A DNA stretch of 64,000 nt from Pseudonocardia sp. (GTDB lineage: Bacteria > Actinomycetota > Actinomycetes > Mycobacteriales > Pseudonocardiaceae). Shown here in pieces: positions 19,028-27,372 of this stretch. Each line of letters begins with the position of its first letter. The stretch's first letter is position 1. Below the pieces are notes generated by a model. The model was not told where the DNA came from and did no database searches. It saw nothing but the letters and a program-made list of their open reading frames with translations. Made by a program: the position numbers and the translations under genes. The DNA lies in contig JAOZVV010000180.1 in assembly GCA_025869365.1 (NCBI GenBank), positions 48,768-112,767 of the forward strand. The letters run 5' to 3'.

Positions 19028-19729
19028 GTGACCCGTTCCCGCACCGGCCCGCGTCCGGATGGGTTCGCCGCGCCGTGCGGCTCCACGGTCGTCCACGTCG
19101 GTGATCTGGAGCGCCTCGGCCCGGTCCGCCGGACGATCGCCCGGTGCTGCGGTCCGGGCGGTCCCGGGCAGTCACTTCTGCCCGGGATCGTGGTCCTGCA
19201 CAACGGCCCGCTCTCCCGCGCCGATCTCCGCCGCGCGGCCCTGCGGTACTGCGGTCCCGGATCGGTGCTGACCGGCCTCGATGCGCCGGCGCTGCACGGG
19301 ATGAGGCGGCGACCGGATCGGTCCCGGCCTGCCTGGCGGAGATCGGCGCGGGGGTCCGGTCCGTGGCGGCGGCGGACGCGCTCCGGCTCGCCCGCCGCAG
19401 CGGCCTGCCCGCGCCGCTGTGGAACCCGCGGCTGTACGACGCCCGCGGCCGCTTCCTCGCCTCACCGGACGCCTGGTTCGAGGAGGTGGGGCGGGCCTGG
19501 GAGATCGACTCCCACGAGTTCCTCCCGACGCCGGAGGGTTACGACACGACGCCTGACCGCCGCTCGACCATGACGGCGGCGGGGATCGTGGTGCTGCACA
19601 CCCGAGCCGAGCAGGCTCCGCGCCCGGGGTACGGAGATGCTGCGGGAGCTCCGCGGGACCTCCGCGCAGGCGGCGACCCGCCCGCGGCCGGCGATCCGCG
19701 CGGCGGGCGGCTGCCCCCTCAGCTGGTGA
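19028..19729 (+). pseudogene. Decayed gene of an actinobacterial AbiEi-antitoxin-like/DUF559-like family
   Basis: Three frames carry consecutive pieces of one protein. From 19028: VTRSRTGPRPDG...GIVVLHNGPLSRADLRRAAL...GSVLTGLDAPALHGMRR. A frame change near 19305 continues CLAEIGAGVRSVAAADALRL, then WNPRLYDARGRFLASPDAWF and VGRAWEIDSHEF. A second change near 19620-19635 continues EMLRELRGTSAQAATRPRPA. Intact relatives, as I recall them, are about 300 residues; the middle third is missing here. So there is at least one internal deletion plus two frameshifts. The end overlaps the permease gene. It occupies the otherwise gene-free 18902-19718. Confidence 0.72.
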
Positions 19730-20612
19730 TGTCCTTGCGTTGGAAGCGGAGTGCCGCCGCCGCGAAGAAGAGCGCGGCGAAGGTGACGCTGGAGAAGACG
19801 CCCCTCGTCATGTTCCCCCAGTCGATCTGGGTGGCCAGCAGGTCCGACCAGGCGTTCGCGTAGTGGGTCGGGAGGTAGTTCCGCAGGTCCTCCAGCGCGG
19901 TGATCTGGTCCAGGATCTGCGAGACGATCGACGCCATCACCGCACCGCCCACGGCCCCCAGCGGCGCGTCCGTCAGCACCGAGAGCAGCAGGCCGAGCGC
20001 CGCCACCCACAGCAGGCTCAGCGCGACGTAGAGGCCGCCGAGCAGCACCCGGATCGCCGCGGCCCCGTAGGTGAGGGACTCCCCGGTCGGGCTGACCAGG
20101 TCCCCGGTGCCGTAGGCGAGGGTCCCGACGAGCAGCGCCATGAGCGGCAGGAGCATCAGCGCCGCCAGCGACAGGAACCCCGCGACGACGGCCTTCTGGC
20201 GCAGCAGCCGGGCCCGCGGGACGGGCGCCGCGAGCAGGTAGCGCAGCGAGGACCAGGAGGCCTCGGAGGCGACCGTGTCCCCGAAGAACAGCGCCACGAC
20301 CACCACCAGCAGGAACCCCGCGGACGCGAACAGCGCGAAGACCGCGAAGTTCGTGCCGCTGCCCTTCGCGAGGTCGACGAGGTTGAGCGAGCTGCCGGGC
20401 GAGTCGTCGCTGCTGAGCTCGAACGCGATCCAGAGGATGATCGGCAGCAGCGCCACCAGCCCGAACGCGACCTGTGTGCGGCGGCGCCGGAGCTGGCGGA
20501 CCAGCTCGACCCGGAGCGGCAGGGTGTGTCCGGGGCGGTACGCGGTGCGGGGGGATCCGTCGGCGGCCAGCGACCCGACGTGGCCCTGCCGGGTGGAGGG
20601 AGCGTCGCTCAT
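19719..20612 (-). CDS. ABC transporter permease (ABC-2 type)
   Basis: 297 residues with six hydrophobic segments, including VAFGLVALLPIILWIAFELS, FAVFALFASAGFLLVVVVAL and GVFSSVTFAALFFAAAALRF. An extracytoplasmic loop lies between the first two, and EASWSSLRYLLAAPVPRARL resembles the coupling segment of ABC-2 permeases such as NosY. The ATG at 20612 overlaps the stop of the upstream hydrolase-ATPase gene (ATGA), so the two encode one exporter. The substrate is unknown. Confidence 0.85.
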   Translation of the reverse strand: MSDAPSTRQGHVGSLAADGSPRTAYRPGHTLPLRVELVRQLRRRRTQVAFGLVALLPIILWIAFELSSDDSPGSSLNLVDLAKGSGTNFAVFALFASAGFLLVVVVALFFGDTVASEASWSSLRYLLAAPVPRARLLRQKAVVAGFLSLAALMLLPLMALLVGTLAYGTGDLVSPTGESLTYGAAAIRVLLGGLYVALSLLWVAALGLLLSVLTDAPLGAVGGAVMASIVSQILDQITALEDLRNYLPTHYANAWSDLLATQIDWGNMTRGVFSSVTFAALFFAAAALRFQRKDITS

Positions 20613-23533
20613 GGGGTGGTGTCCTCTCCGACCAGCTGCAGGAAGGCGTCCTCGAGCCGGCGCCGCGGCCCGGCGGACTCCACCGACACCCCGGCGCTGA
20701 CCAGCGCCTGGACGGCCGACGCCCGGGGCGTGCCGTTGAGCTCCGCGTGCACGGACCGGCCGTCGACGGCGACGTCGTGCACCCCGGAGAGCGCGGCCAG
20801 CACCTCGGCGGCCCGGGCCGGCTCGTCGACCCCGAAGGTCGCCGCGCCGCCACCCGCGATGATCTCCTCGACCGTGCCGTCCGCGACGACCTTGCCGTGG
20901 TGCATCACGACGACGTGGTCGCACGTCTGCTCCACCTCCGCCAGCAGGTGGCTGGAGACGAGCACGGTCCGGCCCCCCGCGGCGTAGCGCCGCAGGACCT
21001 CGCGCATCGCGTGGATCTGGGGCGGGTCGAGCCCGTTGGTGGGTTCGTCGAGCACCATCAGCTCGGGCAGGCCGAGCATCGCCTGGGCGATCGCGAGGCG
21101 CTGCCGCATGCCCTGGGAGTACGTGCCGACCCGCCGTTCGACGGACGCGCCCAGCCCGGCGATCTCCAGGGCGTCGGAGAGGTGCGCCTCCTCGGCCGGG
21201 CGGCCGGTCGCGGCCCAGTAGAGCCGCAGGTTGTCCGCGCCGGAGAGGTGCGGCAGGAAGCCGGGGCCCTCCACGAACGCGCCGATCCGGGCCAGCACCG
21301 GGGCCCCCGGCCCGACGGGCTGGCCGAACGCGCGGATCGTGCCCGCGGTCGGCCTGATGAGCCCCATGAGCATGCGGAGCACGGTCGTCTTGCCCGCGCC
21401 GTTGGGCCCGAGGAGCCCGAGCACCTGGCCCGGCAGGACGGTGAACGACACGTCCTTGACCGCGCTGAACCCGCCCTTGTACGTCTTGGCCAGTCCGGTG
21501 ATCTCCAGCGGCGGCGCGTCCGCGGCGCCGGGGCTCGGCACGTCCGCGCGGCTCCGGTGGATGCGCGCGACGACCCAGGCCAGCAGCGCCAGCAGCAGCA
21601 CCACGCCGATGCCGATCAGCGGCCCGAACGGCACCGTGTTCGCGGTGACCGAGCGGCCCGGGACGACCGGGACGTCGAGCCGCGCGCCGTCGGCCACGCC
21701 GATCTGCCACACCGCGGGCTCGGCCGGGGAGGCGAATCCCTGGTCCGTGGTCGCGACGGAGACGACGAGCCGGTTGCCCGCCTCGATCGGCGCGACGACG
21801 CCGGGCAGGGTCACCGAGACGCGCGCGGGCGAGCCGTCCGCGGGGACGGGCACCCGGATCGGCGCGACCGCGCTGCCCAGCAGCTGGCGCAGCCCGTCCG
21901 GGCTCACCTCGAAGGTCCGTGCGAAGAGCACCGCCTCGTCGGCCGCGGGCTGGCCCGGCACCCGGGCCACGGTGAGATCGACGCGCGGGGCGCCGGCCAG
22001 CACGACCTGCTCGGCGAGCGGGGCCGCCGCGAACGAGGCGGACTGCCCCGGCAGGTCCGCGGTGAACGAGGACAGCTGGCCGGCGAGGCCGCCCAGCGAG
22101 CCGCCGAGGCCGGGGAGCGAGGTGATGGCGGACGGGTTGCCGCCCGCCGGGTTGACCACGGCCTGTGGTGTGCCCTGCAGCGGGAGCGCCGTCATGGTCA
22201 CGGCCGGCCCGCCCGCGAGGCCCGGATAGGCGCCCGCGACGACCGTACGTCCGGTCGAGGTGTTCCGCCCGGCCCGGACGCCGCTCTCGATGTCGTAGGT
22301 GAAGGTGGTGTCGGTGTTGCTCACGGAGTCCGCGTCGACCGTGTCCGTGTCCCCCCGCAGGTAGCGGTCGAACCACGCGCCGATCTGGTCCCGGACGGCC
22401 TGGTCCGGGGCGCCGCCGTCGTGGCCGCCCGCGTACCAGCTGACCTTCACGGTGCCGCCCGCCGCGGCGATCTGCCGGGCGTTGGCGTCCGCCTGGTCCA
22501 GCCCGAACAACGTGTCCTTCTCGCCCTGCACGAGCAGCGTCGGCTGGGTGATCCGGTCCGTCACCGTGACCGGGGAGGAGCGGCGCAGCAGCTCCGCGGT
22601 GGCGGGGGACAGGCGGCCGGTGGTGGCGGCCTCGGTGTAGGCGGCGCACACCTCGGCGGTGAACTTCCCGCAGTTCAGCGGGGTGCCCGCCTGCGCGGCA
22701 GCCGCGGCGGGGACCCCGCCCGCGCTCGGCGCGGCGGGGACGGACGGCGTCGCGGAGGCGTCGGCCGGTTCGGAGGAGCCCGAGCCGCCCGGGGAGCCCG
22801 AGCCGGGAGAGCCGCCCGAGCCCGAGGAGAAGAACACCCCCGCCCAGCCCCGCTTGAACACCCCGTCCCCGCCGAACGTGCCGCGGGCGGGGGTGTCGAC
22901 GGGCTGGGCCGTGGGCCCGCCCGCCGAGGGGAACAACGCCTGCGAGAGGTCGTTCCAGGTGATCACGGGGGCGAGCGCGTCGACGCGCGGGTCGTAGCCC
23001 GCGAGCAGCAGGGACAGGGCGCCGCCGTAGGACCCGCCGGTCACCCCGACCCGCGGGTCACCGGGTCCGTCCTGCTGGACCTCGGGCCGTGTGCCCAGCC
23101 AGTCGACGAGCTGGCGGGCGTCCGCCACCTCGTAGTCCGGCGCGTCGAGCGCGATCTGCCCGCCGCTCGCGCCGAACCCGCGGGCGGACCAGGCGAGGAC
23201 GACGTAGCCGCGGGCCGCGAGCTCGCGGGCGTCGGCGTCGACGGAGGCCTTGCTCCCGCCGAACCCGTGCGCGACCAGTACGGCCGGCGCGGGCGTCCTC
23301 TCCGGGAGGTAGAGGGTGGTGTCCAGGCCGATCGGCGCGGGCACGCCGGGACCACCGCGCACCTCGATCCGCTGCTCGGTGGTCCGCACGGTTCCCGTCT
23401 CCGCGGCGGACGCGGTGCCGGTGGTGACGAGGAGCGAGCTCGCGAGGAGGACGAGGGCGAGCAGGGGTAGGCCGAGCGTGAGCAGGGGAGAGCCGAGCGC
23501 ACGCAGGTGCGTCGGCCGGCGGAGGCGGGCCAC
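20609..23533 (-). CDS. Fusion protein: secreted X-Pro dipeptidyl-peptidase-like hydrolase, transmembrane helix, ABC ATPase
   Basis: 974 residues. Residues 1-45 are a signal peptide or anchor (LLTLGLPLLALVLLASSLLV, then ASAAE). Residues about 55-620 form an S15/CocE-type alpha/beta hydrolase with the nucleophile in TGGSYGG (Ser168), an Asp in GEKDTLF and a His in GGHDGG, so the triad looks complete. A helix near 640-660 (IGIGVVLLLALLAWVVARIH) leads to an ABC domain (675-974): GPNGAGKTT, TYSQGMRQRLAIAQAM, LMVLDEPTNGLDP. Topology puts the hydrolase outside and the ATPase inside. It is coupled to the permease gene by ATGA. Confidence 0.88.
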   Translation of the reverse strand: MARLRRPTHLRALGSPLLTLGLPLLALVLLASSLLVTTGTASAAETGTVRTTEQRIEVRGGPGVPAPIGLDTTLYLPERTPAPAVLVAHGFGGSKASVDADARELAARGYVVLAWSARGFGASGGQIALDAPDYEVADARQLVDWLGTRPEVQQDGPGDPRVGVTGGSYGGALSLLLAGYDPRVDALAPVITWNDLSQALFPSAGGPTAQPVDTPARGTFGGDGVFKRGWAGVFFSSGSGGSPGSGSPGGSGSSEPADASATPSVPAAPSAGGVPAAAAAQAGTPLNCGKFTAEVCAAYTEAATTGRLSPATAELLRRSSPVTVTDRITQPTLLVQGEKDTLFGLDQADANARQIAAAGGTVKVSWYAGGHDGGAPDQAVRDQIGAWFDRYLRGDTDTVDADSVSNTDTTFTYDIESGVRAGRNTSTGRTVVAGAYPGLAGGPAVTMTALPLQGTPQAVVNPAGGNPSAITSLPGLGGSLGGLAGQLSSFTADLPGQSASFAAAPLAEQVVLAGAPRVDLTVARVPGQPAADEAVLFARTFEVSPDGLRQLLGSAVAPIRVPVPADGSPARVSVTLPGVVAPIEAGNRLVVSVATTDQGFASPAEPAVWQIGVADGARLDVPVVPGRSVTANTVPFGPLIGIGVVLLLALLAWVVARIHRSRADVPSPGAADAPPLEITGLAKTYKGGFSAVKDVSFTVLPGQVLGLLGPNGAGKTTVLRMLMGLIRPTAGTIRAFGQPVGPGAPVLARIGAFVEGPGFLPHLSGADNLRLYWAATGRPAEEAHLSDALEIAGLGASVERRVGTYSQGMRQRLAIAQAMLGLPELMVLDEPTNGLDPPQIHAMREVLRRYAAGGRTVLVSSHLLAEVEQTCDHVVVMHHGKVVADGTVEEIIAGGGAATFGVDEPARAAEVLAALSGVHDVAVDGRSVHAELNGTPRASAVQALVSAGVSVESAGPRRRLEDAFLQLVGEDTTP

Positions 23534-23589
23534 GGTGACGACGGTATTGGAGCGTCCGGGGGAACCGCGCGCCCACCCTCAGCCGGTTC

Positions 23590-23889
23590 TCAGCCCGTGA
23601 CGGGCACCTCGACCGCGTGCTCGACGTGGGGGTCCCCCGCGAAGTACGGCGAGATGAGCTCGCGCCAGCGCGGGTAGCGGTCCGACTTGCGGAAGACCTC
23701 GGTGTGCGCCTCGACGCTCTCCCACTCCACGAGCAGCACGAACCGGCTCGGGGACTCGATCCCGCGGGTCAGCCGGGCGCTCAGGAAGCCGGGCGTCGCG
23801 GCGAGCAGCGGCCTGGCCTCGCGGTATGCGGCGGCGAACTCCTCCTCGGTGCCGGGGCGGATGGCGAAGTCGGCGATCTCGATGACCAT
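23590..23889 (-). CDS. Antibiotic biosynthesis monooxygenase (ABM) domain protein
   Basis: 99 residues forming one ABM ferredoxin-like alpha+beta barrel. It starts MVIEIADFAIRPGTEEEFAA, with the typical TPGFLSARLTRGIESPSRF and WESVEAHTEVFRKSD. Family members include quinone-forming monooxygenases and heme-degrading proteins; there is no conserved residue that would settle which. It lies 56 nt upstream of the hydrolase-ABC gene on the same strand and may be co-transcribed with it. Confidence 0.82.
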   Translation of the reverse strand: MVIEIADFAIRPGTEEEFAAAYREARPLLAATPGFLSARLTRGIESPSRFVLLVEWESVEAHTEVFRKSDRYPRWRELISPYFAGDPHVEHAVEVPVTG

Positions 23890-24029
23890 GTGGCGATCCT
23901 CGCACCCGCCGCCGCGAGCCCGGCCGCACGCACGGCGGCGCCGGTTTCGCGCACTTTCGGGGGATACGCCCGGTGTGTTGCCTCACCTCCGGTGGCCCAG
24001 GCGGGGAGCAGGGAGCACACTGGCGTCGC

Positions 24030-24172
24030 ACCGCAGGGGAGTATCCCGTTGGCGGTGGCGTCGTCAGCACGGAACCCATCCCCTCTTCGGGGCCGGATCC
24101 CGGCGCCATCGATCGGTTCCAGTGAGTCGGAACCGGTGGGAGAGACCTCGGGCCGCTTCCCGCTGCCCGAGA
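24030..24172 (+). ncRNA. yybP-ykoY (manganese) riboswitch upstream of terC
   Basis: The 5' part holds GGGGAGTATCCC (24037-24048), the conserved L1 loop strand. It is followed by GGCGTCGTCAGCACGG (24057-24072) and, after a variable hairpin, by ACCGGTGGGAGAGACCTCGGG (24132-24152), the conserved L3 strand that completes the Mn2+ site. Spacing and order match the yybP-ykoY class, which turns on TerC/MntP/P-type Mn exporters when Mn2+ is high. The ribosome binding site GGAGGT (24178-24183) lies just after it. The remainder of the 298-nt gap upstream shows nothing else I can support. Confidence 0.85.
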
Positions 24173-24187
24173 ACCCCGGAGGTCCTC

Positions 24188-25306
24188 ATGAACGTCCCCT
24201 TGTGGCTGTGGTTCGCCACGATCGGCGGCCTCGTCGCCATCATCCTGGCCGACCTCTTCCTGGTCGACCACAAGCCGCATGCGGTCACGATCAAGGAGGC
24301 GACCCGCTGGGTCCTCTTCTACATCGCCCTCGCGGTGCTGTTCGGCCTCGGCATCTGGTTGTTCGCGGGCGGGCAGTACGCCGGTGAGTTCTTCGCCGGC
24401 TACATCACCGAGTACTCGCTGTCGGTGGACAACCTCTTCGTCTTCGTGATCATCATGTCCTCGTTCGCGGTCCCGGCGATCCACCAGCACCGCGTGCTGC
24501 TCGTCGGCATCGTGATCGCGCTGATCATGCGGGGCATCTTCATCGCGGTCGGCGCCGCCGCGATCGAGCGGTTCACCTGGGTGTTCTTCGTCTTCGCCGG
24601 GTTCCTCCTCTACACCGCCGTGAACATGGTCCGGCAGGGCATGGGTGGGGACGACGAGGAGTGGAAGGAGCCGCGGGTCGTCAAGGCCGTGCGGAAGATC
24701 CTCCCGGTGACGAAGGAGTACCACGGCTCGCGCACGACGGTACGGCTCGACGGCAAGCGCTGGGTCACCCCGATGCTCATCGTGATGATCGCGATCGGCC
24801 TCACCGACCTGCTGTTCGCGCTGGACTCGATCCCCGCGATCTTCGGCCTCACCCAGGAGCCGTTCCTGGTCTTCACCGCGAACGCCTTCGCGCTGATGGG
24901 CCTGCGCCAGCTCTACTTCCTGCTGGGCGGCCTGCTCAAGAAGCTGATCTACCTGTCCTACGGGCTCGCGGTCATCCTCGCCTTCATCGGCGTCAAGCTC
25001 GTGCTGCACGCCCTGCACGAGAACGAGCTGCCCTTCCTCAACGGTGGCGAGCCGATCCCGGTCCCCGAGGTCAGCATCGGCCTGTCCCTGGCGGTCATCG
25101 TCGGGGTCCTCGCGGTCACCACGGTCGCCAGCCTCGTCGCCGTGCGCCGCAACCCGGCCCTGGCGAACGCGCACAGCAGCGTGACGGTCCCGGTGGCGCA
25201 CGACGCGGCCGAGGCGAAGGCGATGGACGAGCACGACCGGCTGGCGGACGAGGAGCAGGCCCGGGACGACCGCAAGCACAAGGGGACCCCGCACTCCTCG
25301 CGCTAG
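24188..25306 (+). CDS. TerC/Alx family manganese exporter
   Basis: 372 residues with about nine transmembrane helices. Family features are the acidic membrane motifs: AIILADLFLVDHK near residue 20, YSLSVDNLFVFVII and GLTDLLFALDSIPAI, whose Asp and Asn residues line the metal path. The hydrophilic C-terminus is His/Asp/Glu-rich. Named for tellurite resistance, members such as Alx and MeeF/MeeY export Mn2+ or metalate exoenzymes. The yybP-ykoY riboswitch upstream supports Mn2+ as the signal. ATG 24188 follows GGAGGT by 4 nt. It is convergent with the phosphodiesterase gene. Confidence 0.92.
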   Translation: MNVPLWLWFATIGGLVAIILADLFLVDHKPHAVTIKEATRWVLFYIALAVLFGLGIWLFAGGQYAGEFFAGYITEYSLSVDNLFVFVIIMSSFAVPAIHQHRVLLVGIVIALIMRGIFIAVGAAAIERFTWVFFVFAGFLLYTAVNMVRQGMGGDDEEWKEPRVVKAVRKILPVTKEYHGSRTTVRLDGKRWVTPMLIVMIAIGLTDLLFALDSIPAIFGLTQEPFLVFTANAFALMGLRQLYFLLGGLLKKLIYLSYGLAVILAFIGVKLVLHALHENELPFLNGGEPIPVPEVSIGLSLAVIVGVLAVTTVASLVAVRRNPALANAHSSVTVPVAHDAAEAKAMDEHDRLADEEQARDDRKHKGTPHSSR

Positions 25307-25317
25307 AGCCCCCACGT

Positions 25318-25348
25318 AGCGCCCGGCGTCCTACCGACGTCGGGCGCT
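25318..25348. terminator. Bidirectional terminator between terC and the phosphodiesterase gene
   Basis: A 13-bp stem with one G-U pair (25318-25330 with 25336-25348) and a 5-nt loop, placed between two convergent stops. Confidence 0.75.
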
Positions 25349-25356
25349 GTCGTGCG

Positions 25357-25878
25357 TCAGGGTCGCTCGAGGTGCTGCAGGACGACGTCGGTCAGCTCGC
25401 CGTCCCGGATCCCGGCGGTCATCCACGTGTGCGTCGGCTGCCGGCGCCGGTCCGTCGGCGAACCCGGGTTGAGCAGGCGCAACCCGGACGCCGCGGAGGT
25501 GTCCCACGGGATGTGGCTGTGCCCGAACACGAGCACGTCGACGTCCGGGAAGCGGGCCGCGCAGCGCTCCTCCCGGCCCTGCGCGGCGCCGGTCTCGTGG
25601 GTGACGGCGAGGCGCACCCCGTCGATCTCGACGTGCGCGACCTCCGGCAGCCGGGCCCTGAGCTCCGCGCCGTCGTTGTTGCCCCACACCCCGACGAGCC
25701 GGGCCGCCCGGGACTCGAGGTCGTCCAGCAGCTCGACGGCCATCCAGTCCCCGGCGTGCACGACGACGTCGGCCGCGTCGACGGCCGCCCACAGCGGTGC
25801 AGGGAGATCTCCGGGCGACCTCCGCCCCGGGCGCCGCGCCGGGACGTGGGTGTCCGACATCAGCAGCAGCCGGGTCAC
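25357..25878 (-). CDS. YfcE/MJ0936-type metallophosphoesterase
   Basis: 173 residues, calcineurin-like phosphoesterase of the YfcE family. Metal-binding motifs in order are LLLMSDTHV (residues 4-12), VVHAGDWMA, GVWGNND, LAVTHET and VLVFGHSHIP. These read D-x-H, GD, GNND, H and GHSH, so the di-metal site is complete. YfcE-type enzymes hydrolyse artificial phosphodiesters; the physiological substrate is unknown. GTG 25878 is chosen (VTRLLLMSDTH); it lies 5 nt after the FKBP gene, so the two probably form an operon. Confidence 0.85.
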   Translation of the reverse strand: MTRLLLMSDTHVPARRPGRRSPGDLPAPLWAAVDAADVVVHAGDWMAVELLDDLESRAARLVGVWGNNDGAELRARLPEVAHVEIDGVRLAVTHETGAAQGREERCAARFPDVDVLVFGHSHIPWDTSAASGLRLLNPGSPTDRRRQPTHTWMTAGIRDGELTDVVLQHLERP

Positions 25879-25883
25879 GGGAC

Positions 25884-26258
25884 TCAGCCCACCTGGAGCA
25901 GGTCCACCACGAAGATCAGGGTCTCGCCGGGCTTGATGGCGCCGCCCGCGCCGCGGTCCCCGTAGCCGAGGTGCGGCGGGATGACCAGCCGGCGGCGACC
26001 GCCGACCTTCATGCCCTGGACGCCCTGGTCCCAGCCCTGGATGACCTGGCCGACGCCGAGGCCGAACTGCAGCGGCTGGCCGCGGTTGTAGGAGGCGTCG
26101 AACTCCTCGCCGGTGGAGTGCGCGACCCCGACGTAGTGCACGGACACCCGGTTGCCGGCGGCGGCCTCGGGGCCGTCGCCGACGGTGATGTCGGTGATCT
26201 CCAGCTCGGTGGGCGCGGGGCCCTCGACGGGGTCGACCTCGGGCTTCTGCGGGGCCAC
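25884..26258 (-). CDS. FKBP-type peptidyl-prolyl cis-trans isomerase
   Basis: 124-residue cytoplasmic FKBP. The single FKBP domain shows VSVHYVGVAHSTGEEFDASY, GQVIQGWDQGVQGMKVGGRR, LVIPPHLGYGDRGAGGAI and LIFVVDLL, with the aromatic pocket residues of rapamycin-binding members (Y, F, W, Y, F). It catalyses prolyl isomerisation during folding. The GTG start at 26258 (MAPQKPEVDP) follows GAGAGGAG. It is first of a two-gene minus-strand unit with the phosphodiesterase. Confidence 0.93.
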   Translation of the reverse strand: MAPQKPEVDPVEGPAPTELEITDITVGDGPEAAAGNRVSVHYVGVAHSTGEEFDASYNRGQPLQFGLGVGQVIQGWDQGVQGMKVGGRRRLVIPPHLGYGDRGAGGAIKPGETLIFVVDLLQVG

Positions 26259-26381
26259 GGTGGGCTCCTCTCACGTCGTGTACGGATCGCCGGTCGGCGG
26301 CCGGTCGCCCAGCGTGCCAGACCGCCGGACCCGTCCGATCGGCGGTGGCGCGGTGCGGCCCGCACGATCTATACCGGACGG

Positions 26382-27278
26382 ATGCCAGAGCCGACCCCCA
26401 GGGCGACCGTGAAGTCCCTGCACCGTTATCCGGTCAAGTCCATGCAGGGAGAGCGGGTGGAGTCGCTGTACCTGACGCCCGGCGGAGTGCTCGGGGACCG
26501 CATGTACGCGGTCGTCGACACCGGCGACGGGACCGTCGCGAGCGCGAAGTACCCGCGCAAGTGGGGCGCGCTGCTCGGCTGCGCCGCCGCGTTCGTCACG
26601 GAGCCGGAGATCGACGGCCCGCCCCCGCCCGTCGCCGTCACGTTCCCGGACGGCCGGACGCTGCGCAGCGACGGGCCCGGGCTCGACGACGCACTGTCCG
26701 CGCTGCTCGGCCGGTCGGTCACGCTGTCCTCGGACCCGGCCGCGGGTGCGGAGTTCGAGGAGCAGTGGCCGGACATCGAGGGACTGGCCCCGCAGAAGTT
26801 CATCGACGACACCACCGTCGAGCACAGCGAGGAGGGCGAGGCCGTCAGCCGGATCGCGACGGCGGGGCTCGCGCCGGGGGAGTCGTTCCTGGATCTCGCG
26901 GTCCTGCACCTGGTGACCACGGCGACGCTGGGGGCACTGTCGGAGGCCGCGCCGGGCTCGGACTTCGACCCGCGCCGCTACCGGCCCAACCTGCTGCTCG
27001 CGACGCCCGGCGGGCCGGGGTTCGTCGAGGACGACTGGGTCGGCGACGACCTCGTCATCGGGGACGCGCGGGTGATGGTGACGATGTCGACCATGCGCTG
27101 CGTGATGACGACGCTCGCGCAGGAGGGCTTCCCCGAGGACCGCGACACGCTGCGCACGATCGCGAAGGTCAACCGCCGGGCGATCCCCGGAATGGGCACC
27201 TGGGCCTGCGCGGGCGCCTACGCGGACGTCACGACGGGGGGCGTGGTGCGCGTCGGCGACGAGGTGGGCACCGGCTGA
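26382..27278 (+). CDS. MOSC domain protein
   Basis: 298 residues. The N-terminal MOSC_N beta-barrel begins VKSLHRYPVKSMQGERVESL and includes GVLGDRMYAVVD. The C-terminal MOSC domain contains FDPRRYRPNLLLATPGGPGF and ends VRVGDEV. MOSC proteins bind molybdenum cofactor through a conserved Cys; candidates here are in MSTMRCVMTT, the usual position. They are sulfur carriers or amidoxime-type reductase partners. The ATG at 26382 lies 6 nt after a -10-like TATACC with no ribosome binding site, suggesting a leaderless transcript. Confidence 0.87.
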   Translation: MPEPTPRATVKSLHRYPVKSMQGERVESLYLTPGGVLGDRMYAVVDTGDGTVASAKYPRKWGALLGCAAAFVTEPEIDGPPPPVAVTFPDGRTLRSDGPGLDDALSALLGRSVTLSSDPAAGAEFEEQWPDIEGLAPQKFIDDTTVEHSEEGEAVSRIATAGLAPGESFLDLAVLHLVTTATLGALSEAAPGSDFDPRRYRPNLLLATPGGPGFVEDDWVGDDLVIGDARVMVTMSTMRCVMTTLAQEGFPEDRDTLRTIAKVNRRAIPGMGTWACAGAYADVTTGGVVRVGDEVGTG

Positions 27279-27320
27279 GCCCGGGCGGCGGGCCCCGGCG
27301 TGGCGGGGTACGTTTTTCGG

Positions 27321-27356
27321 GTGATGCGCCCTGTGACCACCGGGCCCGCCCTGTGA
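27321..27356 (+). CDS. Candidate 11-codon leaderless upstream ORF before the MFS gene
   Basis: GTG at 27321 reads MMRPVTTGPAL and stops at 27354-27356, 16 nt before the MFS start. A -10-like TACGTT (27309-27314) ends 6 nt before it. It could be a leader peptide controlling the efflux gene; it is short enough to arise by chance. Confidence 0.3.
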   Translation: MMRPVTTGPAL

Positions 27357-27372
27357 GCGACCGGTCGCCTTC

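Noticed and set aside
19719..23889. Peptide or antibiotic biosynthetic gene cluster
   Set aside because: An ABM domain, a hydrolase and an exporter are suggestive, but there is no synthase, precursor or tailoring enzyme set nearby.
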